Below are positions 8,872 to 19,550 of a stretch of 64,000 bases of DNA, one piece after another. The translations under genes and the position numbers were made by a program. The notes under the pieces are model-generated. The model was not told the DNA's origin. It did no database searches and worked only from the letters and a program-made list of their open reading frames with translations. The stretch covers positions 1 to 64,000 of the forward strand of contig JAGRIH010000014.1 in assembly GCA_020443345.1 (NCBI GenBank). Reading direction: 5' to 3'. Positions within the stretch are counted from its first letter, which is position 1; each line of letters starts with the position of its first letter. Source of the stretch: Halioglobus sp. (GTDB lineage: Bacteria > Pseudomonadota > Gammaproteobacteria > Pseudomonadales > Halieaceae).

Positions 8872-9222
8872 ATGAGTGCAAAGAATGAATCGAGGTTGCG
8901 CCGCGCCCGCCGCGCGCGCGCCCGCATGCGGGGGCTGGGCGTCAACCGCCTGAGCGTGCACCGCACCCCGCGGCACATATATGCGCAGGTTTTTACGCCG
9001 ACGGGTGACCGGGTGCTGGCCAGCGCTTCCACGCTGGATGCCGATCTGCGCAGCGGCAGGACGGGAAATATCGACGCCGCCGCCGCCGTGGGTAAGCTCG
9101 TTGCCGAGCGCGCGAAACAGGCCGGCATTGAAAAAGTCGCCTTTGATCGCGCCGGCTACAAATACCATGGGCGCGTCAAGGCGCTGGCAGATGCCGCCCG
9201 CGAAAGTGGACTGGAATTCTAG
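8872..9222 (+). CDS. rplR: 50S ribosomal protein L18
   Basis: A 116-aa L18 homologue ([20 protein letters not shown] near the start; [20 protein letters not shown] at the end). L18 binds 5S rRNA and delivers it to the 50S subunit with L5. The N terminus is very basic, as expected. It is separated from rplF by 10 bases and from rpsE by 9. Confidence 0.97.
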   Translation: MSAKNESRLRRARRARARMRGLGVNRLSVHRTPRHIYAQVFTPTGDRVLASASTLDADLRSGRTGNIDAAAAVGKLVAERAKQAGIEKVAFDRAGYKYHGRVKALADAARESGLEF

Positions 9223-9231
9223 GAAATAGAC

Positions 9232-9741
9232 ATGGCGTACAACGATCCGAGAAAGCAGCAGGACGGCGACCTGCAGGAGAAACTGGTACAGGTCAACCGC
9301 GTAGCCAAGGTGGTCAAGGGGGGTCGTATCTTCGGCTTCACCGCGTTGACCGTCGTCGGTGACGGCAATGGCAGGGTCGGCTTCGGTCGCGGCAAGGCCC
9401 GTGAAGTGCCGGTGGCGATCCAGAAAGCCATGGAAGCGGCGCGTCGCAACATGATCCAGGTCGAGTTGAACAACGGTACGATCCAGTACCCGGTCAAATC
9501 AGTGCACGGCGCATCCAAAGTGTTCATGCAGCCGGCCTCCGAGGGTACCGGTGTCATTGCCGGCGGTGCCATGCGCGCAGTGCTGGAGATTGCCGGCGTG
9601 CACAACGTGTTGGCCAAGTGCTACGGCTCGACCAATCCGGTCAACGTGGTGCGCGCGACTTTCAACGGGCTGCGCGACATGGTTTCCCCCGACGACGTTG
9701 CCGCCAAGCGCGGCAAGAGCGTCGAAGACATTCTGAACTGA
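9232..9741 (+). CDS. rpsE: 30S ribosomal protein S5
   Basis: A 169-aa S5 homologue. The double-stranded RNA-binding fold signature ([20 protein letters not shown]) lies near residues 35-55, and the C-terminal domain contains [21 protein letters not shown]5 acts in decoding fidelity, and spectinomycin-resistance changes map to its N-terminal loop. The length is typical. Confidence 0.97.
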   Translation: MAYNDPRKQQDGDLQEKLVQVNRVAKVVKGGRIFGFTALTVVGDGNGRVGFGRGKAREVPVAIQKAMEAARRNMIQVELNNGTIQYPVKSVHGASKVFMQPASEGTGVIAGGAMRAVLEIAGVHNVLAKCYGSTNPVNVVRATFNGLRDMVSPDDVAAKRGKSVEDILN

Positions 9742-9760
9742 TTACTGGACCGGCTGAATC

Positions 9761-9943
9761 ATGGCGAAAGAAACAATCAAGGTTACCCAGGTAAAGAGCG
9801 GCCACGGACGTCTGCAGAGCCACCGTGCGTGCCTGTCCGGTCTGGGCCTGCGCCGCATAGGGCATACGGTGGAAGTGGAAGATACGCCCTCTGTCCGCGG
9901 CATGATCAACAAGGTGAACTACCTGGTACGGGTCGAGGAGTAG
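9761..9943 (+). CDS. rpmD: 50S ribosomal protein L30
   Basis: A 60-aa L30 homologue ([54 protein letters not shown]). The length and order (rpsE, rpmD, rplO) match the standard spc operon. It starts from an ATG 19 bases after rpsE. Confidence 0.96.
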   Translation: MAKETIKVTQVKSGHGRLQSHRACLSGLGLRRIGHTVEVEDTPSVRGMINKVNYLVRVEE

Positions 9944-9946
9944 AAC

Positions 9947-10393
9947 ATGTCAGACGTAATGCGACTGAACAGCCTGAGCCCGGCACCGGGCGCCAGGAAG
10001 GACGCCAGGCGCGTCGGACGCGGCATCGGCAGCGGCCTGGGCAAGACCGCCGGACGCGGCCACAAGGGACAGAAATCCCGTACCGGTGGCACCGTCAGGC
10101 CCGGTTTCGAGGGCGGTCAGATGCCGCTGCAGAAACGGCTGCCAAAGTACGGCTTCACCTCCCGGGTTTCCCGCACCACCGCCCAGGTGCGCCTGGGTGA
10201 ACTCAAAGCCGTGACCGCTGACGTCGTTGACCTGGCCGCCCTTAAGGCTGCCGACCTGGTCAAGGACAATATTGTCCGGGCCCGGGTGTTTCTGTCCGGG
10301 GAACTGGACCGGGCGCTGACCATCAGGGGCCTGGCGGTCACCAAGGGGGCGCGCGAAGCCATCGAGAAGGCCGGTGGGAAAGTCGAGGAGTAG
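9947..10393 (+). CDS. rplO: 50S ribosomal protein L15
   Basis: A 148-aa L15 homologue ([57 protein letters not shown]). The start at 9947 has GGAG 8 bases upstream. A second ATG four codons later (9959) would give the N terminus seen in E. coli and remains possible. Its stop codon abuts the secY start with no gap. Confidence 0.96.
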   Translation: MSDVMRLNSLSPAPGARKDARRVGRGIGSGLGKTAGRGHKGQKSRTGGTVRPGFEGGQMPLQKRLPKYGFTSRVSRTTAQVRLGELKAVTADVVDLAALKAADLVKDNIVRARVFLSGELDRALTIRGLAVTKGAREAIEKAGGKVEE

Positions 10394-11722
10394 ATGGCCA
10401 GAGGTCAAACACCTGCGGTAAGCAAGGCCGGACTCGGCGAGCTGTTTGCTCGCCTGCGGTATGTGCTGCTGGCAATAATCGTATACCGTATCGGGACGCA
10501 CATCCCGGTACCGGGCATCGACCCGAGCCAGTTGCAGGCGCTGTTCAACCAGAATCAGGGTACGATTCTGGGACTGGCCAATATGTTTTCCGGCGGCGCC
10601 CTGGAGCGGATGAGCATCCTGGCACTGGGTATCATGCCGTATATTTCCGCATCGATCATCATGCAGCTGATGTCCGCAGTGACCCCGCAACTGGAACAGT
10701 TGAAGAAGGAGGGCGAGTCCGGGCGGCGCAAGATCAGCCAGTACACACGCTACCTGACGGTGCTGCTGGCCATCGTACAGGCAACCGGCATGACGGTGGG
10801 CATGGCCAATCAGGGTATGTCGTATGACGTCTCCCTGCTGTTTTATGTGATTGCCATCACTTCGCTGGTAACCGGTGCGGTATTCATGATGTGGCTGGGA
10901 GAGCAGATTACCGAGAAAGGGGTGGGCAACGGCATATCGCTGTTGATTTTCGCGGGCATCGTGGCGGGGCTGCCATCCGCGATCGGCCAGTCACTAGAGC
11001 AGGCGCGGCAGGGTGAACTGAACATCCTGGTGTTGCTGCTGATCCTGACGCTGGCGATAGCGGTGATTTACATGATCGTGTTCATCGAGCGCGGCCAGCG
11101 CCGCATTACAGTGAACTACGCCAAGCGGCAGCAGGGCCGCAAGATGTACCAGGCGCAGAGTTCACACCTGCCGCTGAAGGTGAACATGGCGGGCGTGATT
11201 CCGGCAATTTTTGCCAGCAGTATCCTGCTGTTTCCGGCGTCGATTGCGCAGTGGTTCGGCGCCTCCGGCTCGGCCGACTGGCTGCAGGACCTCGCCGTAG
11301 CCATCGGCCCCGGACAGCCGCTGAACATCCTGCTGTTCACTGTGTTTATCGTGTTTTTCTGCTTCTTCTATACGGCGTTGATGTTCAACCCCAGTGAAGT
11401 GGCGGATAACCTGAAGCGCTCCGGCGCCTTTGTGCCGGGAATCCGGCCCGGACAGCAGACCGCCAACTACATCGACGGTGTACTGACCCGGCTTACGGTA
11501 TTCGGTGCCGCCTATATAGCGCTGGTCTGCCTGCTGCCGCAGTTTCTGGTGGTGATGTGGAACGTGCCCTTTTACCTGGGCGGTACCTCGCTGTTGATCG
11601 TGGTCGTCGTGGTCATGGATTTCATGGCACAGGTGCAGAGCCACCTGATGTCTCATCAGTATGATTCGGTGATGAAAAAGGCCAATTTGAAGAACTATGG
11701 TGGCAGCGGGCGCGCGCGGTAG
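10394..11722 (+). CDS. secY: Protein translocase subunit SecY
   Basis: A 442-aa integral membrane protein with ten predicted helices. It matches the SecY family in [20 protein letters not shown] at the N terminus, [30 protein letters not shown], and the cytoplasmic loop [19 protein letters not shown]. SecY is the central pore of the SecYEG channel for secretion and membrane insertion. It starts immediately after rplO, so the two are coupled. rpmJ follows 43 bases later. Confidence 0.98.
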   Translation: MARGQTPAVSKAGLGELFARLRYVLLAIIVYRIGTHIPVPGIDPSQLQALFNQNQGTILGLANMFSGGALERMSILALGIMPYISASIIMQLMSAVTPQLEQLKKEGESGRRKISQYTRYLTVLLAIVQATGMTVGMANQGMSYDVSLLFYVIAITSLVTGAVFMMWLGEQITEKGVGNGISLLIFAGIVAGLPSAIGQSLEQARQGELNILVLLLILTLAIAVIYMIVFIERGQRRITVNYAKRQQGRKMYQAQSSHLPLKVNMAGVIPAIFASSILLFPASIAQWFGASGSADWLQDLAVAIGPGQPLNILLFTVFIVFFCFFYTALMFNPSEVADNLKRSGAFVPGIRPGQQTANYIDGVLTRLTVFGAAYIALVCLLPQFLVVMWNVPFYLGGTSLLIVVVVVMDFMAQVQSHLMSHQYDSVMKKANLKNYGGSGRAR

Positions 11723-11765
11723 ACGCGGAGGCGGGCCACAGTACAGTGCAATCGGAGAAGCAGCA

Positions 11766-11882
11766 ATGAAAGTACGTGCATCGGTAAAGAAAATGTGCAG
11801 GAACTGCAAGGTGGTGCGCCGCAACGGTGTGGTGCGCGTTATCTGTCAGACGGATCCCCGCCACAAGCAGCGCCAGGGTTGA
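11766..11882 (+). CDS. rpmJ: 50S ribosomal protein L36
   Basis: A 38-aa zinc-binding L36 ([20 protein letters not shown], then [18 protein letters not shown]). The ligands C11, C14, C27 and H32 are all present, so this is the zinc (C+) form. I start it at the ATG at 11766. The reading frame extends upstream into secY but the family is 37-38 aa long. It ends the spc operon. Confidence 0.96.
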   Translation: MKVRASVKKMCRNCKVVRRNGVVRVICQTDPRHKQRQG

Positions 11883-11897
11883 CGCCCCGCGCGCGGG

Positions 11898-11926
11898 TTG
11901 ATTTTTAGTAACGATATCGCTAGAAT
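11898..11926 (+). promoter_or_regulatory. Sigma-70-type promoter of the alpha operon
   Basis: TTGATT at 11898-11903, a 17-base spacer and TAGAAT at 11921-11926. It lies 115 bases upstream of rpsM in the spc-alpha junction. The -10 is identical to that of the rpsJ and rplU promoters in this window. Confidence 0.8.
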
Positions 11927-12001
11927 GCGGCGCCTTTTGTGCTGGCCCCAGGTGGCTGTTCCCGATAAAGGCTAGTTAAATCAGGGGCTTGGCTTTAAAG
12001 A

Positions 12002-12018
12002 CGTCGCTGCTAGCGACG
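12002..12018 (+). promoter_or_regulatory. Hairpin in the rpsM leader
   Basis: A perfect 7-bp stem CGTCGCT / AGCGACG with a GCT loop, ending 22 bases before rpsM. In E. coli the alpha operon leader folds into a pseudoknot bound by S4. This hairpin may be part of a similar target, but I could not trace a full pseudoknot. Confidence 0.45.
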
Positions 12019-12040
12019 ACAAACGAATGGAGAACATTGA

Positions 12041-12397
12041 ATGGCTCGTATCGCCGGCGTCAACATACCGGACAACAAGCATGCTGTTATCTCATTGACC
12101 TATATTTTTGGTGTGGGCCGCAGCCAGGCCAGGCGGCTTTGCGCGGACACCGGCGTGCCGGAAACTGCCAGGGTCGGCGACCTGTCTGAAGAACAGATGG
12201 ATGCACTGCGCGCCCGGGTGGGAGACTTGACCATCGAGGGCGACCTGCGTCGCGAGGTCTCCATGAATATCAAGCGCCTCATGGATCTGGGGTGCAATCG
12301 CGGTCTGCGGCACCGGCGGAACCTGCCTCTGCGCGGCCAGCGCACCAAGACCAACGCCCGAACCCGCAAGGGACCGCGCAAACCGATTCGCAAGTAA
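12041..12397 (+). CDS. rpsM: 30S ribosomal protein S13
   Basis: A 118-aa S13 homologue ([60 protein letters not shown]), the same length as in E. coli. S13 forms bridges to the 50S subunit and contacts P-site tRNA with its basic tail. It is the first gene of the alpha operon, with its own promoter and a 114-base leader. The next gene, rpsK, is 87 bases away across a spacer with a strong palindrome. Confidence 0.97.
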   Translation: MARIAGVNIPDNKHAVISLTYIFGVGRSQARRLCADTGVPETARVGDLSEEQMDALRARVGDLTIEGDLRREVSMNIKRLMDLGCNRGLRHRRNLPLRGQRTKTNARTRKGPRKPIRK

Positions 12398-12441
12398 CCG
12401 CTTTTCACCGACAGCATCACAGCGAATCCTTCTTAGTGTAG

Positions 12442-12457
12442 CTGCACCCGGGTGCAG
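12442..12457. promoter_or_regulatory. Perfect 16-base palindrome between rpsM and rpsK
   Basis: CTGCACCCGGGTGCAG reads the same on both strands. It lies 28 bases before rpsK. There is no T run, so it is not a terminator. It could be an RNA processing or pausing structure, or an operator. Confidence 0.5.
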
Positions 12458-12484
12458 TGTTGATATTACAGCAGGAACTACAGT

Positions 12485-12877
12485 ATGGCCAAGCCAGGTG
12501 CGAAAGGCACTCGCAGAAAAATCACCAAGACGGTTGTCGACGGTATCGCGCACATTCACGCGTCGTTCAACAACACCATCATCACGATCACCGACCGGCA
12601 GGGCAACACCCTGAGCTGGGCCACCTCTGGTGGTTCGGGTTTTCGCGGTTCACGCAAGAGCACGCCCTTTGCCGCACAGGTAGCGTCCGAGAAGGCCGGC
12701 GAAGCGGCCCGGGAGTACGGCCTCAAGAATCTGGACGTGCAGGTGAAGGGGCCCGGACCGGGGCGTGAATCCGCGGTGCGCGCACTCAACGCCTGCGGCT
12801 ACAAGATCACCAACATTACCGACGTAACGCCTATTCCGCACAACGGCTGCCGTCCGCCCAAGAAACGTCGCGTATAA
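12485..12877 (+). CDS. rpsK: 30S ribosomal protein S11
   Basis: A 130-aa S11 homologue ([58 protein letters not shown]). The C-terminal [11 protein letters not shown] motif is conserved. S11 lies on the 30S platform near the mRNA exit. The length is normal (129 aa in E. coli). Confidence 0.97.
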   Translation: MAKPGAKGTRRKITKTVVDGIAHIHASFNNTIITITDRQGNTLSWATSGGSGFRGSRKSTPFAAQVASEKAGEAAREYGLKNLDVQVKGPGPGRESAVRALNACGYKITNITDVTPIPHNGCRPPKKRRV

Positions 12878-12911
12878 CACCGCCGTATTACGCTTACAGG
12901 ATAGAACTGAC

Positions 12912-13532
12912 ATGGCTCGATATATTGGACCCAAGTGCAAGCTCTCCCGTCGAGAGGGAACCGACCTGTTCCTGAAAAGCGGGGTGCGTGCACTGGAAAG
13001 CAAGTGCAAACCTGAGACCGCACCGGGTCAGCATGGAGCCCGTCGCGGGCGCCTGTCGGATTACGGTGTACAGCTGCGCGAAAAACAGAAGGTGCGCCGC
13101 ATTTATGGGATTCTGGAAAGGCAGTTTCGCAACTACTACAAGCAGGCGGCCCGCCTGAAGGGCGCCACTGGCGAAAACCTGCTGGTGTTGCTGGAAAGCC
13201 GGCTGGACAATGTCGTGTACCGCATGGGTTTTGGTGCGACCCGCGCCGAAGCCAGGCAGATGGTTTCCCACAAGGCGGTTCTGGTTAACGGTGCCACAGT
13301 CAATATTCCCTCGTACCAGGTACAGGCTGGAGACGTGATTTCGCTGCGCGAGAAAGCCAAGAAACAACTGCGTGTGCAGTCAGCGCTCGCCCTCGCGGCC
13401 CAGCGCGGCGAGCCGGTGTGGATCGAAGTGAACAACGACAAGCTCGAAGGAACATTCAAGTCCGCGCCTGAGCGTCAGGACCTGTCTTCCGAGATCAACG
13501 AAAACCTGATTGTCGAGCTTTACTCCAAGTAA
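12912..13532 (+). CDS. rpsD: 30S ribosomal protein S4
   Basis: A 206-aa S4 homologue ([20 protein letters not shown]). It carries the S4 RNA-binding domain around [20 protein letters not shown] and [13 protein letters not shown]4 starts 30S assembly, and in E. coli it represses its own operon. The length equals the E. coli protein. It is followed 37 bases later by rpoA. Confidence 0.97.
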   Translation: MARYIGPKCKLSRREGTDLFLKSGVRALESKCKPETAPGQHGARRGRLSDYGVQLREKQKVRRIYGILERQFRNYYKQAARLKGATGENLLVLLESRLDNVVYRMGFGATRAEARQMVSHKAVLVNGATVNIPSYQVQAGDVISLREKAKKQLRVQSALALAAQRGEPVWIEVNNDKLEGTFKSAPERQDLSSEINENLIVELYSK

Positions 13533-13569
13533 TCCACTGAAGGACCAACCTACTTTTACAGGTGACCCA

Positions 13570-14574
13570 ATGCAGAATGCAGTGAACGAATTTTTGACTC
13601 CGCGCGTGATCAATGTCGAAGAGAAGAACAACAGGCGCGCACAGGTTACCCTGGAACCTCTGGAGCGCGGTTTCGGCCACACGCTGGGCAACGCCCTGCG
13701 CCGTATCCTGCTGTCCTCCATGCCCGGTTGCGCGATTACAGAAGTGGAGATCGATGGTGTGCTGCACGAGTACAGTGCCATCGAGGGCGTACAGGAGGAT
13801 GTTATCGAAATCCTGCTGAACCTCAAGGGTGTCGCCCTGGTGATGAACGGCAAGGATGAGGCCGAACTTACCTTGAGCAAAAAGGGCAGCGGGGTGGTGA
13901 CTGCCGGCGATATACAGGTGGATCACGATATCGAGATCCGCAACCCCGAGCATGTGATCTGCCACCTCAATGGCGATGCGGGAATCAACATGAAACTGAC
14001 CGTGGCCCGCGGCCGCGGTTACTCGCCGGCCGACTCACGGGACAACCCCGAGGACGAAACACGCGCCATTGGCCGTCTGCAACTGGATGCCACCTTTTCA
14101 CCAGTGTACCGCGTGTCCTACGTGGTGGAGGCGGCCCGCGTGGAGCAGCGCACCGACCTGGACAAACTGGTTCTGGACCTGGAAACCAACGGCACCATCG
14201 ACCCTGAGGAAGCCATTCGCAGGGCGGCGACCATTCTGCAGCAGCAGCTGGCGGTATTCGTCGACCTCGAGAGCGAGTCGGAATTCGAGTCGGTGGAGGA
14301 AGAGGACGAAGTCGATCCTATCCTGCTGCGCCCGGTCGATGACCTGGAGCTCACAGTCCGCTCCGCCAACTGCCTCAAGGCCGAGAATATCTACTATATC
14401 GGCGATCTGGTGCAGCGCACCGAAGTGGAGTTGCTGAAAACGCCCAACCTGGGCAAGAAGTCACTCACCGAAATCAAGGATGTACTGGCATCGCGCGGTC
14501 TGTCGCTGGGTATGCGCCTGGACAACTGGCCGCCGGCCAGCTTGAAAAACGACGATCGGGTGCTGAGCGTCTGA
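13570..14574 (+). CDS. rpoA: DNA-directed RNA polymerase subunit alpha
   Basis: A 334-aa protein with the N-terminal dimerisation domain ([20 protein letters not shown]) and the C-terminal DNA-binding domain ([40 protein letters not shown]). The two are joined by an acidic linker ([17 protein letters not shown]). I start at the ATG at 13570 ([11 protein letters not shown]), because a longer frame runs back into rpsD and the family begins here. The alpha CTD binds UP elements and activators. Confidence 0.98.
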   Translation: MQNAVNEFLTPRVINVEEKNNRRAQVTLEPLERGFGHTLGNALRRILLSSMPGCAITEVEIDGVLHEYSAIEGVQEDVIEILLNLKGVALVMNGKDEAELTLSKKGSGVVTAGDIQVDHDIEIRNPEHVICHLNGDAGINMKLTVARGRGYSPADSRDNPEDETRAIGRLQLDATFSPVYRVSYVVEAARVEQRTDLDKLVLDLETNGTIDPEEAIRRAATILQQQLAVFVDLESESEFESVEEEDEVDPILLRPVDDLELTVRSANCLKAENIYYIGDLVQRTEVELLKTPNLGKKSLTEIKDVLASRGLSLGMRLDNWPPASLKNDDRVLSV

Positions 14575-14636
14575 GCCAGTTCACCCGGTTCTATAGTTGC
14601 AGGTGCTGAGATAGCACAGAAAACAGGAATGGAAAA

Positions 14637-15026
14637 ATGCGTCATCGTCACAGCGGACGTCAGTTAAACCGCAACAGCGCTCACCGCAAGGCCATGTTCC
14701 GGAATATGGCCGTGTCGTTGGTCGAGCACGAGCTGATCAAGACCACCCTGCCCAAGGCCAAGGAACTGCGCAGTTATGCGGAACCCCTGATCACGCTGGC
14801 CAAGGAGGACAGTGTGGCGAATCGTCGCCTGGCCTTTGACCGCACCCGCAGCAAGGCGGCGGTGGGCAAGCTGTTCAGCGAGCTGGGACCGCGCTACCAG
14901 GCGCGTCCGGGCGGTTACATTCGCATCCTGAAGTGCGGCCATCGCGCGGGAGACATGGCCCCCATGGCGTACGTGGAGCTGGTGGACCGGCCGCAGCGGG
15001 ACGACTTCGGGGACGACGAGGACTGA
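14637..15026 (+). CDS. rplQ: 50S ribosomal protein L17
   Basis: A 129-aa L17 homologue ([60 protein letters not shown]). L17 lies near the tunnel exit. It closes the alpha operon. The stop is followed by a run of ten Ts and then a strong hairpin. Confidence 0.97.
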   Translation: MRHRHSGRQLNRNSAHRKAMFRNMAVSLVEHELIKTTLPKAKELRSYAEPLITLAKEDSVANRRLAFDRTRSKAAVGKLFSELGPRYQARPGGYIRILKCGHRAGDMAPMAYVELVDRPQRDDFGDDED

Positions 15027-15055
15027 CCCTCACCGATTTTTTTTTTGCCTGACCA

Positions 15056-15080
15056 GCAAGCCGGGCACCGCCCGGCTTGC
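15056..15080. terminator. Strong hairpin between rplQ and uvrA
   Basis: A perfect 11-bp stem GCAAGCCGGGC / GCCCGGCTTGC with loop ACC, in the gap between the converging rplQ and uvrA genes. A T10 run (15037-15046) lies before the stem on the plus strand and not after it, so it does not form a classical terminator in either direction. The T10 run follows a weak 4-bp stem (GAGG/CCTC, 15018-15031). Together they probably end both operons. Confidence 0.5.
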
Positions 15081-15113
15081 TCATCGCCGGTCCGCCACGC
15101 ACACCGCTCCAGG

Positions 15114-17960
15114 CTATGCGGCTCGTTTGCCCGATTTGCGTTTGAGCGCGGGAGCCAGGAAGCGTCCGGTGAACGAGCGCTTGTTGCGGGCCACCTCCTC
15201 GGGTGTGCCCTGGGCGACGATCCGCCCGCCGCCGCTACCCCCCTCGGGACCCAGATCCACGATCCAGTCCGCGGTCTTGATCACGTCCAGATTGTGTTCG
15301 ATGATCACCACCGTGTTGCCGTGATCCCGCAGCCGGTGCAGTACCTCCAGCAGTTGCCTGATGTCCTCGAAGTGCAGCCCGGTGGTGGGTTCGTCGAGGA
15401 TGTACAGGGTCTTGCCCGTGTCGCGCTTGGACAGCTCGCGTGACAGCTTGACGCGCTGCGCCTCGCCGCCGGACAGGGTGGTGGCCGCCTGCCCCAGCCG
15501 TATGTAGGACAGCCCCACGTCCATCAGCGTCTGCAGCTTGCGCGCAATGGCCGGTACGGCATCGAAGAAGGCCAGCGCATCCTCCACGGTCATCTCCAGG
15601 ACTTCGTGGATGTTCTTGCCCTTGTAGCGTATTTCCAACGTCTCCCGGTTGTAGCGTTTGCCCTTGCATATGTCGCAAGGCACGTAAATATCGGGGAGGA
15701 AGTGCATTTCCACCTTGGTGACGCCGTCCCCCTGGCAGGCTTCGCAACGCCCGCCCTTGACGTTGAAGCTGAAGCGCCCCGGCTTGTAGCCGCGCGACCG
15801 GGCTTCCTGGGTGCCGGCGAACAGGTCGCGTACCGGGGTGAAAATGCCGGTGTAGGTGGCGGGATTGGAGCGTGGCGTGCGGCCGATGGGGCTCTGGTCG
15901 ATGTCGATGCACTTGTCGATGAGGTCCAGGCCGTGCACGCTCTCATAGGGAGCGGGGCTCAGAGTAGTCGCACCGTTCAGTTCGGTGGCGGCGATGGGAT
16001 ACAGGGTGTTGTTGATCAGGGTGGATTTGCCCGAACCCGAGACGCCGGTGATGCAGGTCAGCAGGCCCAGCGGCAGCTCGAGGCGCACCGAGCGCAGGTT
16101 GTTGCCGCGGGCGCCCTCGAGTACCAGCAACCGCCCTTCGTCGCGCGCTGTACGCTGCTCGGGAATATCGATCCTGCGCTTGCCCGACAGATAGGCGCCG
16201 GTGAGGGACTGCCGGTTGCGCAGGATGTCCTTCAGCTTGCCCTGGGCCACGATGCGGCCGCCATGAACGCCCGCGCCGGGTCCGATATCGATGATGTGGT
16301 CGGCGCTGCGGATGGCGTCCTCGTCGTGCTCCACAACCAGCACGGTATTGCCCAGATCGCGCAGGTGCGTGAGCGTTTTGAGCAGTCGCTCGTTATCGCG
16401 TTGGTGCAGGCCGATGGAGGGTTCATCCAGTATGTACATGACACCCACCAGTCCGGCCCCGATCTGCGAGGCCAGGCGGATACGCTGCGCCTCCCCGCCC
16501 GAGAGGGTCTCGGCACTGCGGTTGAGGCTGAGGTAGTTCAGGCCGACATCCACCAGGAAACGGTAGCGTGCGCGCAGCTCCTTGAGAATCTTGTCGGCGA
16601 TTTCCCCCTTGCGTCCGGGCAGTTGCAGCTGTCCGAAATAAGCCTCCGCCTCGCCCACCGCCATTGCTGTGATGCTGGGCAGGCTGCGCTCGTCCACGAA
16701 CACGTGGCGCGCGTCCCGCCGCAGCCGCGTGCCCGCACAGTCGGGGCAGGGCTGGCTGGACAGGAATCTGGCCAGGTCTTCGCGCACCGCCTGGGAGTCC
16801 GTATCCCGGTAGCGGCGCTCCATGTTGGGGATGATCCCTTCGAAAACATGGGTGCGCCGGAACACATCGCCGCGGTCGTTGATGTAGGAAAAGGCAATCT
16901 CCTGTTTGCCGCTGCCGTGCAGGATGATCTGCCGGTGCCGCTTGTGGAGTTTTGCAAAGGGTGTGTCGATGGCGAAGCCGTAGTGCTCGGCCAGCGCAGT
17001 GAGCAGGTGGAAGTAGTACACGTTGCGCCGGTCCCAGCCGCGAATGGCCCCCTCGGCGAGGCTGGATTCCGGGAACAGTACGATGCGCTCCTCGTCGAAG
17101 TACTGCTTTACACCGAGTCCGTCGCAACTGGCGCAGGCGCCCGCCGGGTTGTTGAAAGAGAACAGGCGCGGCTCCAGTTCATCGATGCTGTGGCCGCACT
17201 CGGGGCAGGCAAAGCGTGCCGAGAAACTGACGTCTGCGCCCTCGCCGTCCATATGACTGACGCAGGCCAGGCCGTCGGTCAGTCCCAGTGCGGTCTCAAA
17301 GGACTCCGCCAGGCGCAGGCCGAGGTCGTCGCGCACCTTGAACCGGTCGACCACCACTTCGATGCGGTGTTTCCGGTTTTTTTCCAGCTCGGGTACATCG
17401 TCCAGATCCGTCACGATCCCGTCGATGCGCGCGCGCACGAAACCGCCGGCCCGCAACTCCTCGAACACACGCAGGTGTTCGCCTTTCTTGTCCCTGACCA
17501 CCGGCGCCAGCAGCATCAGCTTGCTGCCGCGGGGCAGGGCCAGCACGCTGTCCACCATCTGGCTGACGGTCTGCGCTTCCAGTTGGTGACCGTGCTCCGG
17601 GCAGCGCGGCTCTCCGACACGGGCAAACAGCAGCCGCAGATAGTCGTATATTTCAGTGATGGTGCCCACCGTCGAGCGGGGGTTGTGCGAAGTGGATTTC
17701 TGCTCGATGGAGATTGCCGGGGACAGCCCCTCGATGTGGTCCAGGTCGGGCTTTTCCATCATCGACAGAAACTGCCGCGCGTAGGTGGACAGGGACTCCA
17801 CGTAGCGCCGCTGTCCCTCCGCGTACAGGGTGTCGAAGGCCAGGGAGGACTTGCCGGACCCGGACAGGCCGGTAATCACCACGAGTTGGTCCCGGGGGAT
17901 GTCGATATCGATGTTTTTCAGGTTGTGGGTGCGGGCCCCGCGCACTTGAATGGTATCCAT
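15114..17960 (-). CDS. uvrA: Excinuclease ABC subunit A
   Basis: A 948-aa protein, the damage-sensing ATPase of nucleotide excision repair. It has two ABC ATPase halves: Walker [14 protein letters not shown] near residue 31 and [13 protein letters not shown] near residue 640; two LSGGEAQR signatures; and zinc-finger cysteines CPEC...CASC and CEAC...CDIC. I start at 17960 ([20 protein letters not shown]), which matches the family and has AGGGGAA upstream. The frame opens 22 codons earlier without a better site. No clear LexA box was seen upstream. uvrA diverging from an MFS gene followed by ssb is the Pseudomonas-like order. Confidence 0.98.
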   Translation of the reverse strand: MDTIQVRGARTHNLKNIDIDIPRDQLVVITGLSGSGKSSLAFDTLYAEGQRRYVESLSTYARQFLSMMEKPDLDHIEGLSPAISIEQKSTSHNPRSTVGTITEIYDYLRLLFARVGEPRCPEHGHQLEAQTVSQMVDSVLALPRGSKLMLLAPVVRDKKGEHLRVFEELRAGGFVRARIDGIVTDLDDVPELEKNRKHRIEVVVDRFKVRDDLGLRLAESFETALGLTDGLACVSHMDGEGADVSFSARFACPECGHSIDELEPRLFSFNNPAGACASCDGLGVKQYFDEERIVLFPESSLAEGAIRGWDRRNVYYFHLLTALAEHYGFAIDTPFAKLHKRHRQIILHGSGKQEIAFSYINDRGDVFRRTHVFEGIIPNMERRYRDTDSQAVREDLARFLSSQPCPDCAGTRLRRDARHVFVDERSLPSITAMAVGEAEAYFGQLQLPGRKGEIADKILKELRARYRFLVDVGLNYLSLNRSAETLSGGEAQRIRLASQIGAGLVGVMYILDEPSIGLHQRDNERLLKTLTHLRDLGNTVLVVEHDEDAIRSADHIIDIGPGAGVHGGRIVAQGKLKDILRNRQSLTGAYLSGKRRIDIPEQRTARDEGRLLVLEGARGNNLRSVRLELPLGLLTCITGVSGSGKSTLINNTLYPIAATELNGATTLSPAPYESVHGLDLIDKCIDIDQSPIGRTPRSNPATYTGIFTPVRDLFAGTQEARSRGYKPGRFSFNVKGGRCEACQGDGVTKVEMHFLPDIYVPCDICKGKRYNRETLEIRYKGKNIHEVLEMTVEDALAFFDAVPAIARKLQTLMDVGLSYIRLGQAATTLSGGEAQRVKLSRELSKRDTGKTLYILDEPTTGLHFEDIRQLLEVLHRLRDHGNTVVIIEHNLDVIKTADWIVDLGPEGGSGGGRIVAQGTPEEVARNKRSFTGRFLAPALKRKSGKRAA

Positions 17961-18147
17961 GATTCCCCTGGTGCAGGCGTGCAGTGAAAACACAACAGTA
18001 TATGCCGTGGCCTGTGTTGCGGGCAAAACCCACGTAAAGATCTGCGCGGTGGCAAGGAAATAACCGGCAGCGGCGGCTCTCTGGATTTCCTGTGATGAGT
18101 GAAGCTGCTACCATTACGCGCGCGAGCTTTCCGAAGATCTTTTTCCC

Positions 18148-19362
18148 GTGATTACAGAACATCCCATGACAGCGCTGGAACGGCGCACCGTCAGTTCCCT
18201 GGCACTGCTGTACAGCTTCCGCATGCTGGGCCTGTTTATGGTGCTGCCGCTGCTGGCGCTGTACGCCGCCGATCTGCCGGGCGCGACCCCGACCCTGATC
18301 GGCCTGGCGCTGGGCATCTACGGTCTCACCCAGGCCCTGCTGCAGATCCCGTTTGGGTGGCTGTCGGATCAGGTGGGTCGCAAGCCGGTGATCGTCGGCG
18401 GACTGGTCCTGTTTGCCCTGGGCAGCGCCCTGGCCGCGTCGGCGGACAGCATCTACGGCATCGTGGCGGGGCGCACCCTGCAGGGTGCCGGCGCCATTGC
18501 CAGCACGGTGATGGCGCTGGTGGCGGACCTGACGCGCGAGGAGCAGCGCACCAAGGCGATGGCCGTGGTCGGTATGAGTATCGGTCTGTCCTTTGCCGTG
18601 GCACTGGTGCTGGGGCCGCTGGTCGCGGCGGCGGGCGGCCTGTCCGCCGTGTTCTGGGTCACCACCGCACTGGCCGCGATCGGCATGGCGATCGTGCTGC
18701 TGCTGGTGCCGACGCCGCCGGCCAGCGGCATCGATCACAGCGAGGTGGGCGCGCGCGCCGGTCTGATCGGGCGCAGCCTGCGCGACCGGGCGCTGGCGCG
18801 ACTCAACTTTGGGGTGTTCACGCTGCACTTTACCCTGATGGCCTGTTTCCTGGTGGTGCCCGCCTTTCTGGAGCAGGTGGTGGGCCTGGACCGGGACAGC
18901 CACTGGCAGGTCTATCTGCCGGCCCTGGTCCTGTCCATAGCCGGCATGGTGCCGCTGATGATCATGGCCGAGCGCGGCGGCCGCCCGCGGCAGGCATTTT
19001 TGCTGGGTATCGGCCTGTTGTTGCTGGCCGTGACCGCACTGGGTTTCGGCGGCTCTGCCCTGGTGTTTTACGCCGCGCTATGGCTATTTTTTGTCGCCTT
19101 CAACTACCTGGAAGCGACGCTGCCCTCGCTGGTCAGCAAAACCGTGTTTCCCGGTGGCAAGGGCACCGCCATGGGAATCTATTCCACCTGCCAGTTTATG
19201 GGTGTCTTCGCCGGCGGCGCGGCGGGCGGCTGGCTGCTGCAGCACGCCGGCGTCACCGCCCTGATCGGCGCGTGCCTGCTGCTGGCGGCGCTGTGGTGGC
19301 TGCTGGCGTGGCGCGCCCGCCCGCTGGCTGTGGCGCCACGGGCGCAGGTGTCGGACGCCTGA
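18148..19362 (+). CDS. MFS transporter, YajR-like
   Basis: A 404-aa major facilitator with about 12 membrane segments. The loop 2-3 motif is GWLSDQVGRKPVIVGG and the rest resembles E. coli YajR (RMLGLFMVLPLLALY, GRTLQGAGAIASTVMALVAD, LTREEQRTKAMAVVG). It ends after helix 12, so YajR's C-terminal ferredoxin-like YAM domain is missing. The GTG at 18148 is taken as the start. An ATG at 18166 (MTALERRTVS) is also plausible. The substrate is unknown, and drug or metabolite efflux would be typical. It sits between uvrA and ssb. Confidence 0.88.
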   Translation: MITEHPMTALERRTVSSLALLYSFRMLGLFMVLPLLALYAADLPGATPTLIGLALGIYGLTQALLQIPFGWLSDQVGRKPVIVGGLVLFALGSALAASADSIYGIVAGRTLQGAGAIASTVMALVADLTREEQRTKAMAVVGMSIGLSFAVALVLGPLVAAAGGLSAVFWVTTALAAIGMAIVLLLVPTPPASGIDHSEVGARAGLIGRSLRDRALARLNFGVFTLHFTLMACFLVVPAFLEQVVGLDRDSHWQVYLPALVLSIAGMVPLMIMAERGGRPRQAFLLGIGLLLLAVTALGFGGSALVFYAALWLFFVAFNYLEATLPSLVSKTVFPGGKGTAMGIYSTCQFMGVFAGGAAGGWLLQHAGVTALIGACLLLAALWWLLAWRARPLAVAPRAQVSDA

Positions 19363-19388
19363 GATCCGTCCGGGTTTTGCTTTTTTTA
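19352..19388 (+). terminator. Terminator overlapping the end of the MFS gene
   Basis: A stem CGGACG (19352-19357) / CGTCCG (19367-19372) spans the stop codon and is followed by GGTTTTGCTTTTTTTATT. This would isolate ssb, which starts 188 bases after the MFS stop. Confidence 0.65.
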
Positions 19389-19550
19389 TTGGAGGCCATC
19401 ATTTGCGCGCCGGGACTGGCGTCTCGGACCCGTGAGCGGTATCGTTAGCGGTCCGGCAGGCTCCTTGAGTCAGCGCAAACCAGACAGACCTGTGGTACCT
19501 CTGCTGTAGATGTCGTGTAACACATTGGTAGAAATGGAGAATATCGGAAT

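Noticed and set aside
15606-17987. A 793-codon open frame on the plus strand opposite uvrA
   Set aside because: It lies wholly inside uvrA, which is unmistakable. Long antisense frames are common in GC-rich genes. Its translation has no known motifs.
17961-18147. A LexA (SOS) box before uvrA
   Set aside because: I searched for CTGT-N8-ACAG. Only half sites are present (TACTGTTGTGTTTTCACTG), so I do not claim SOS control from this sequence.
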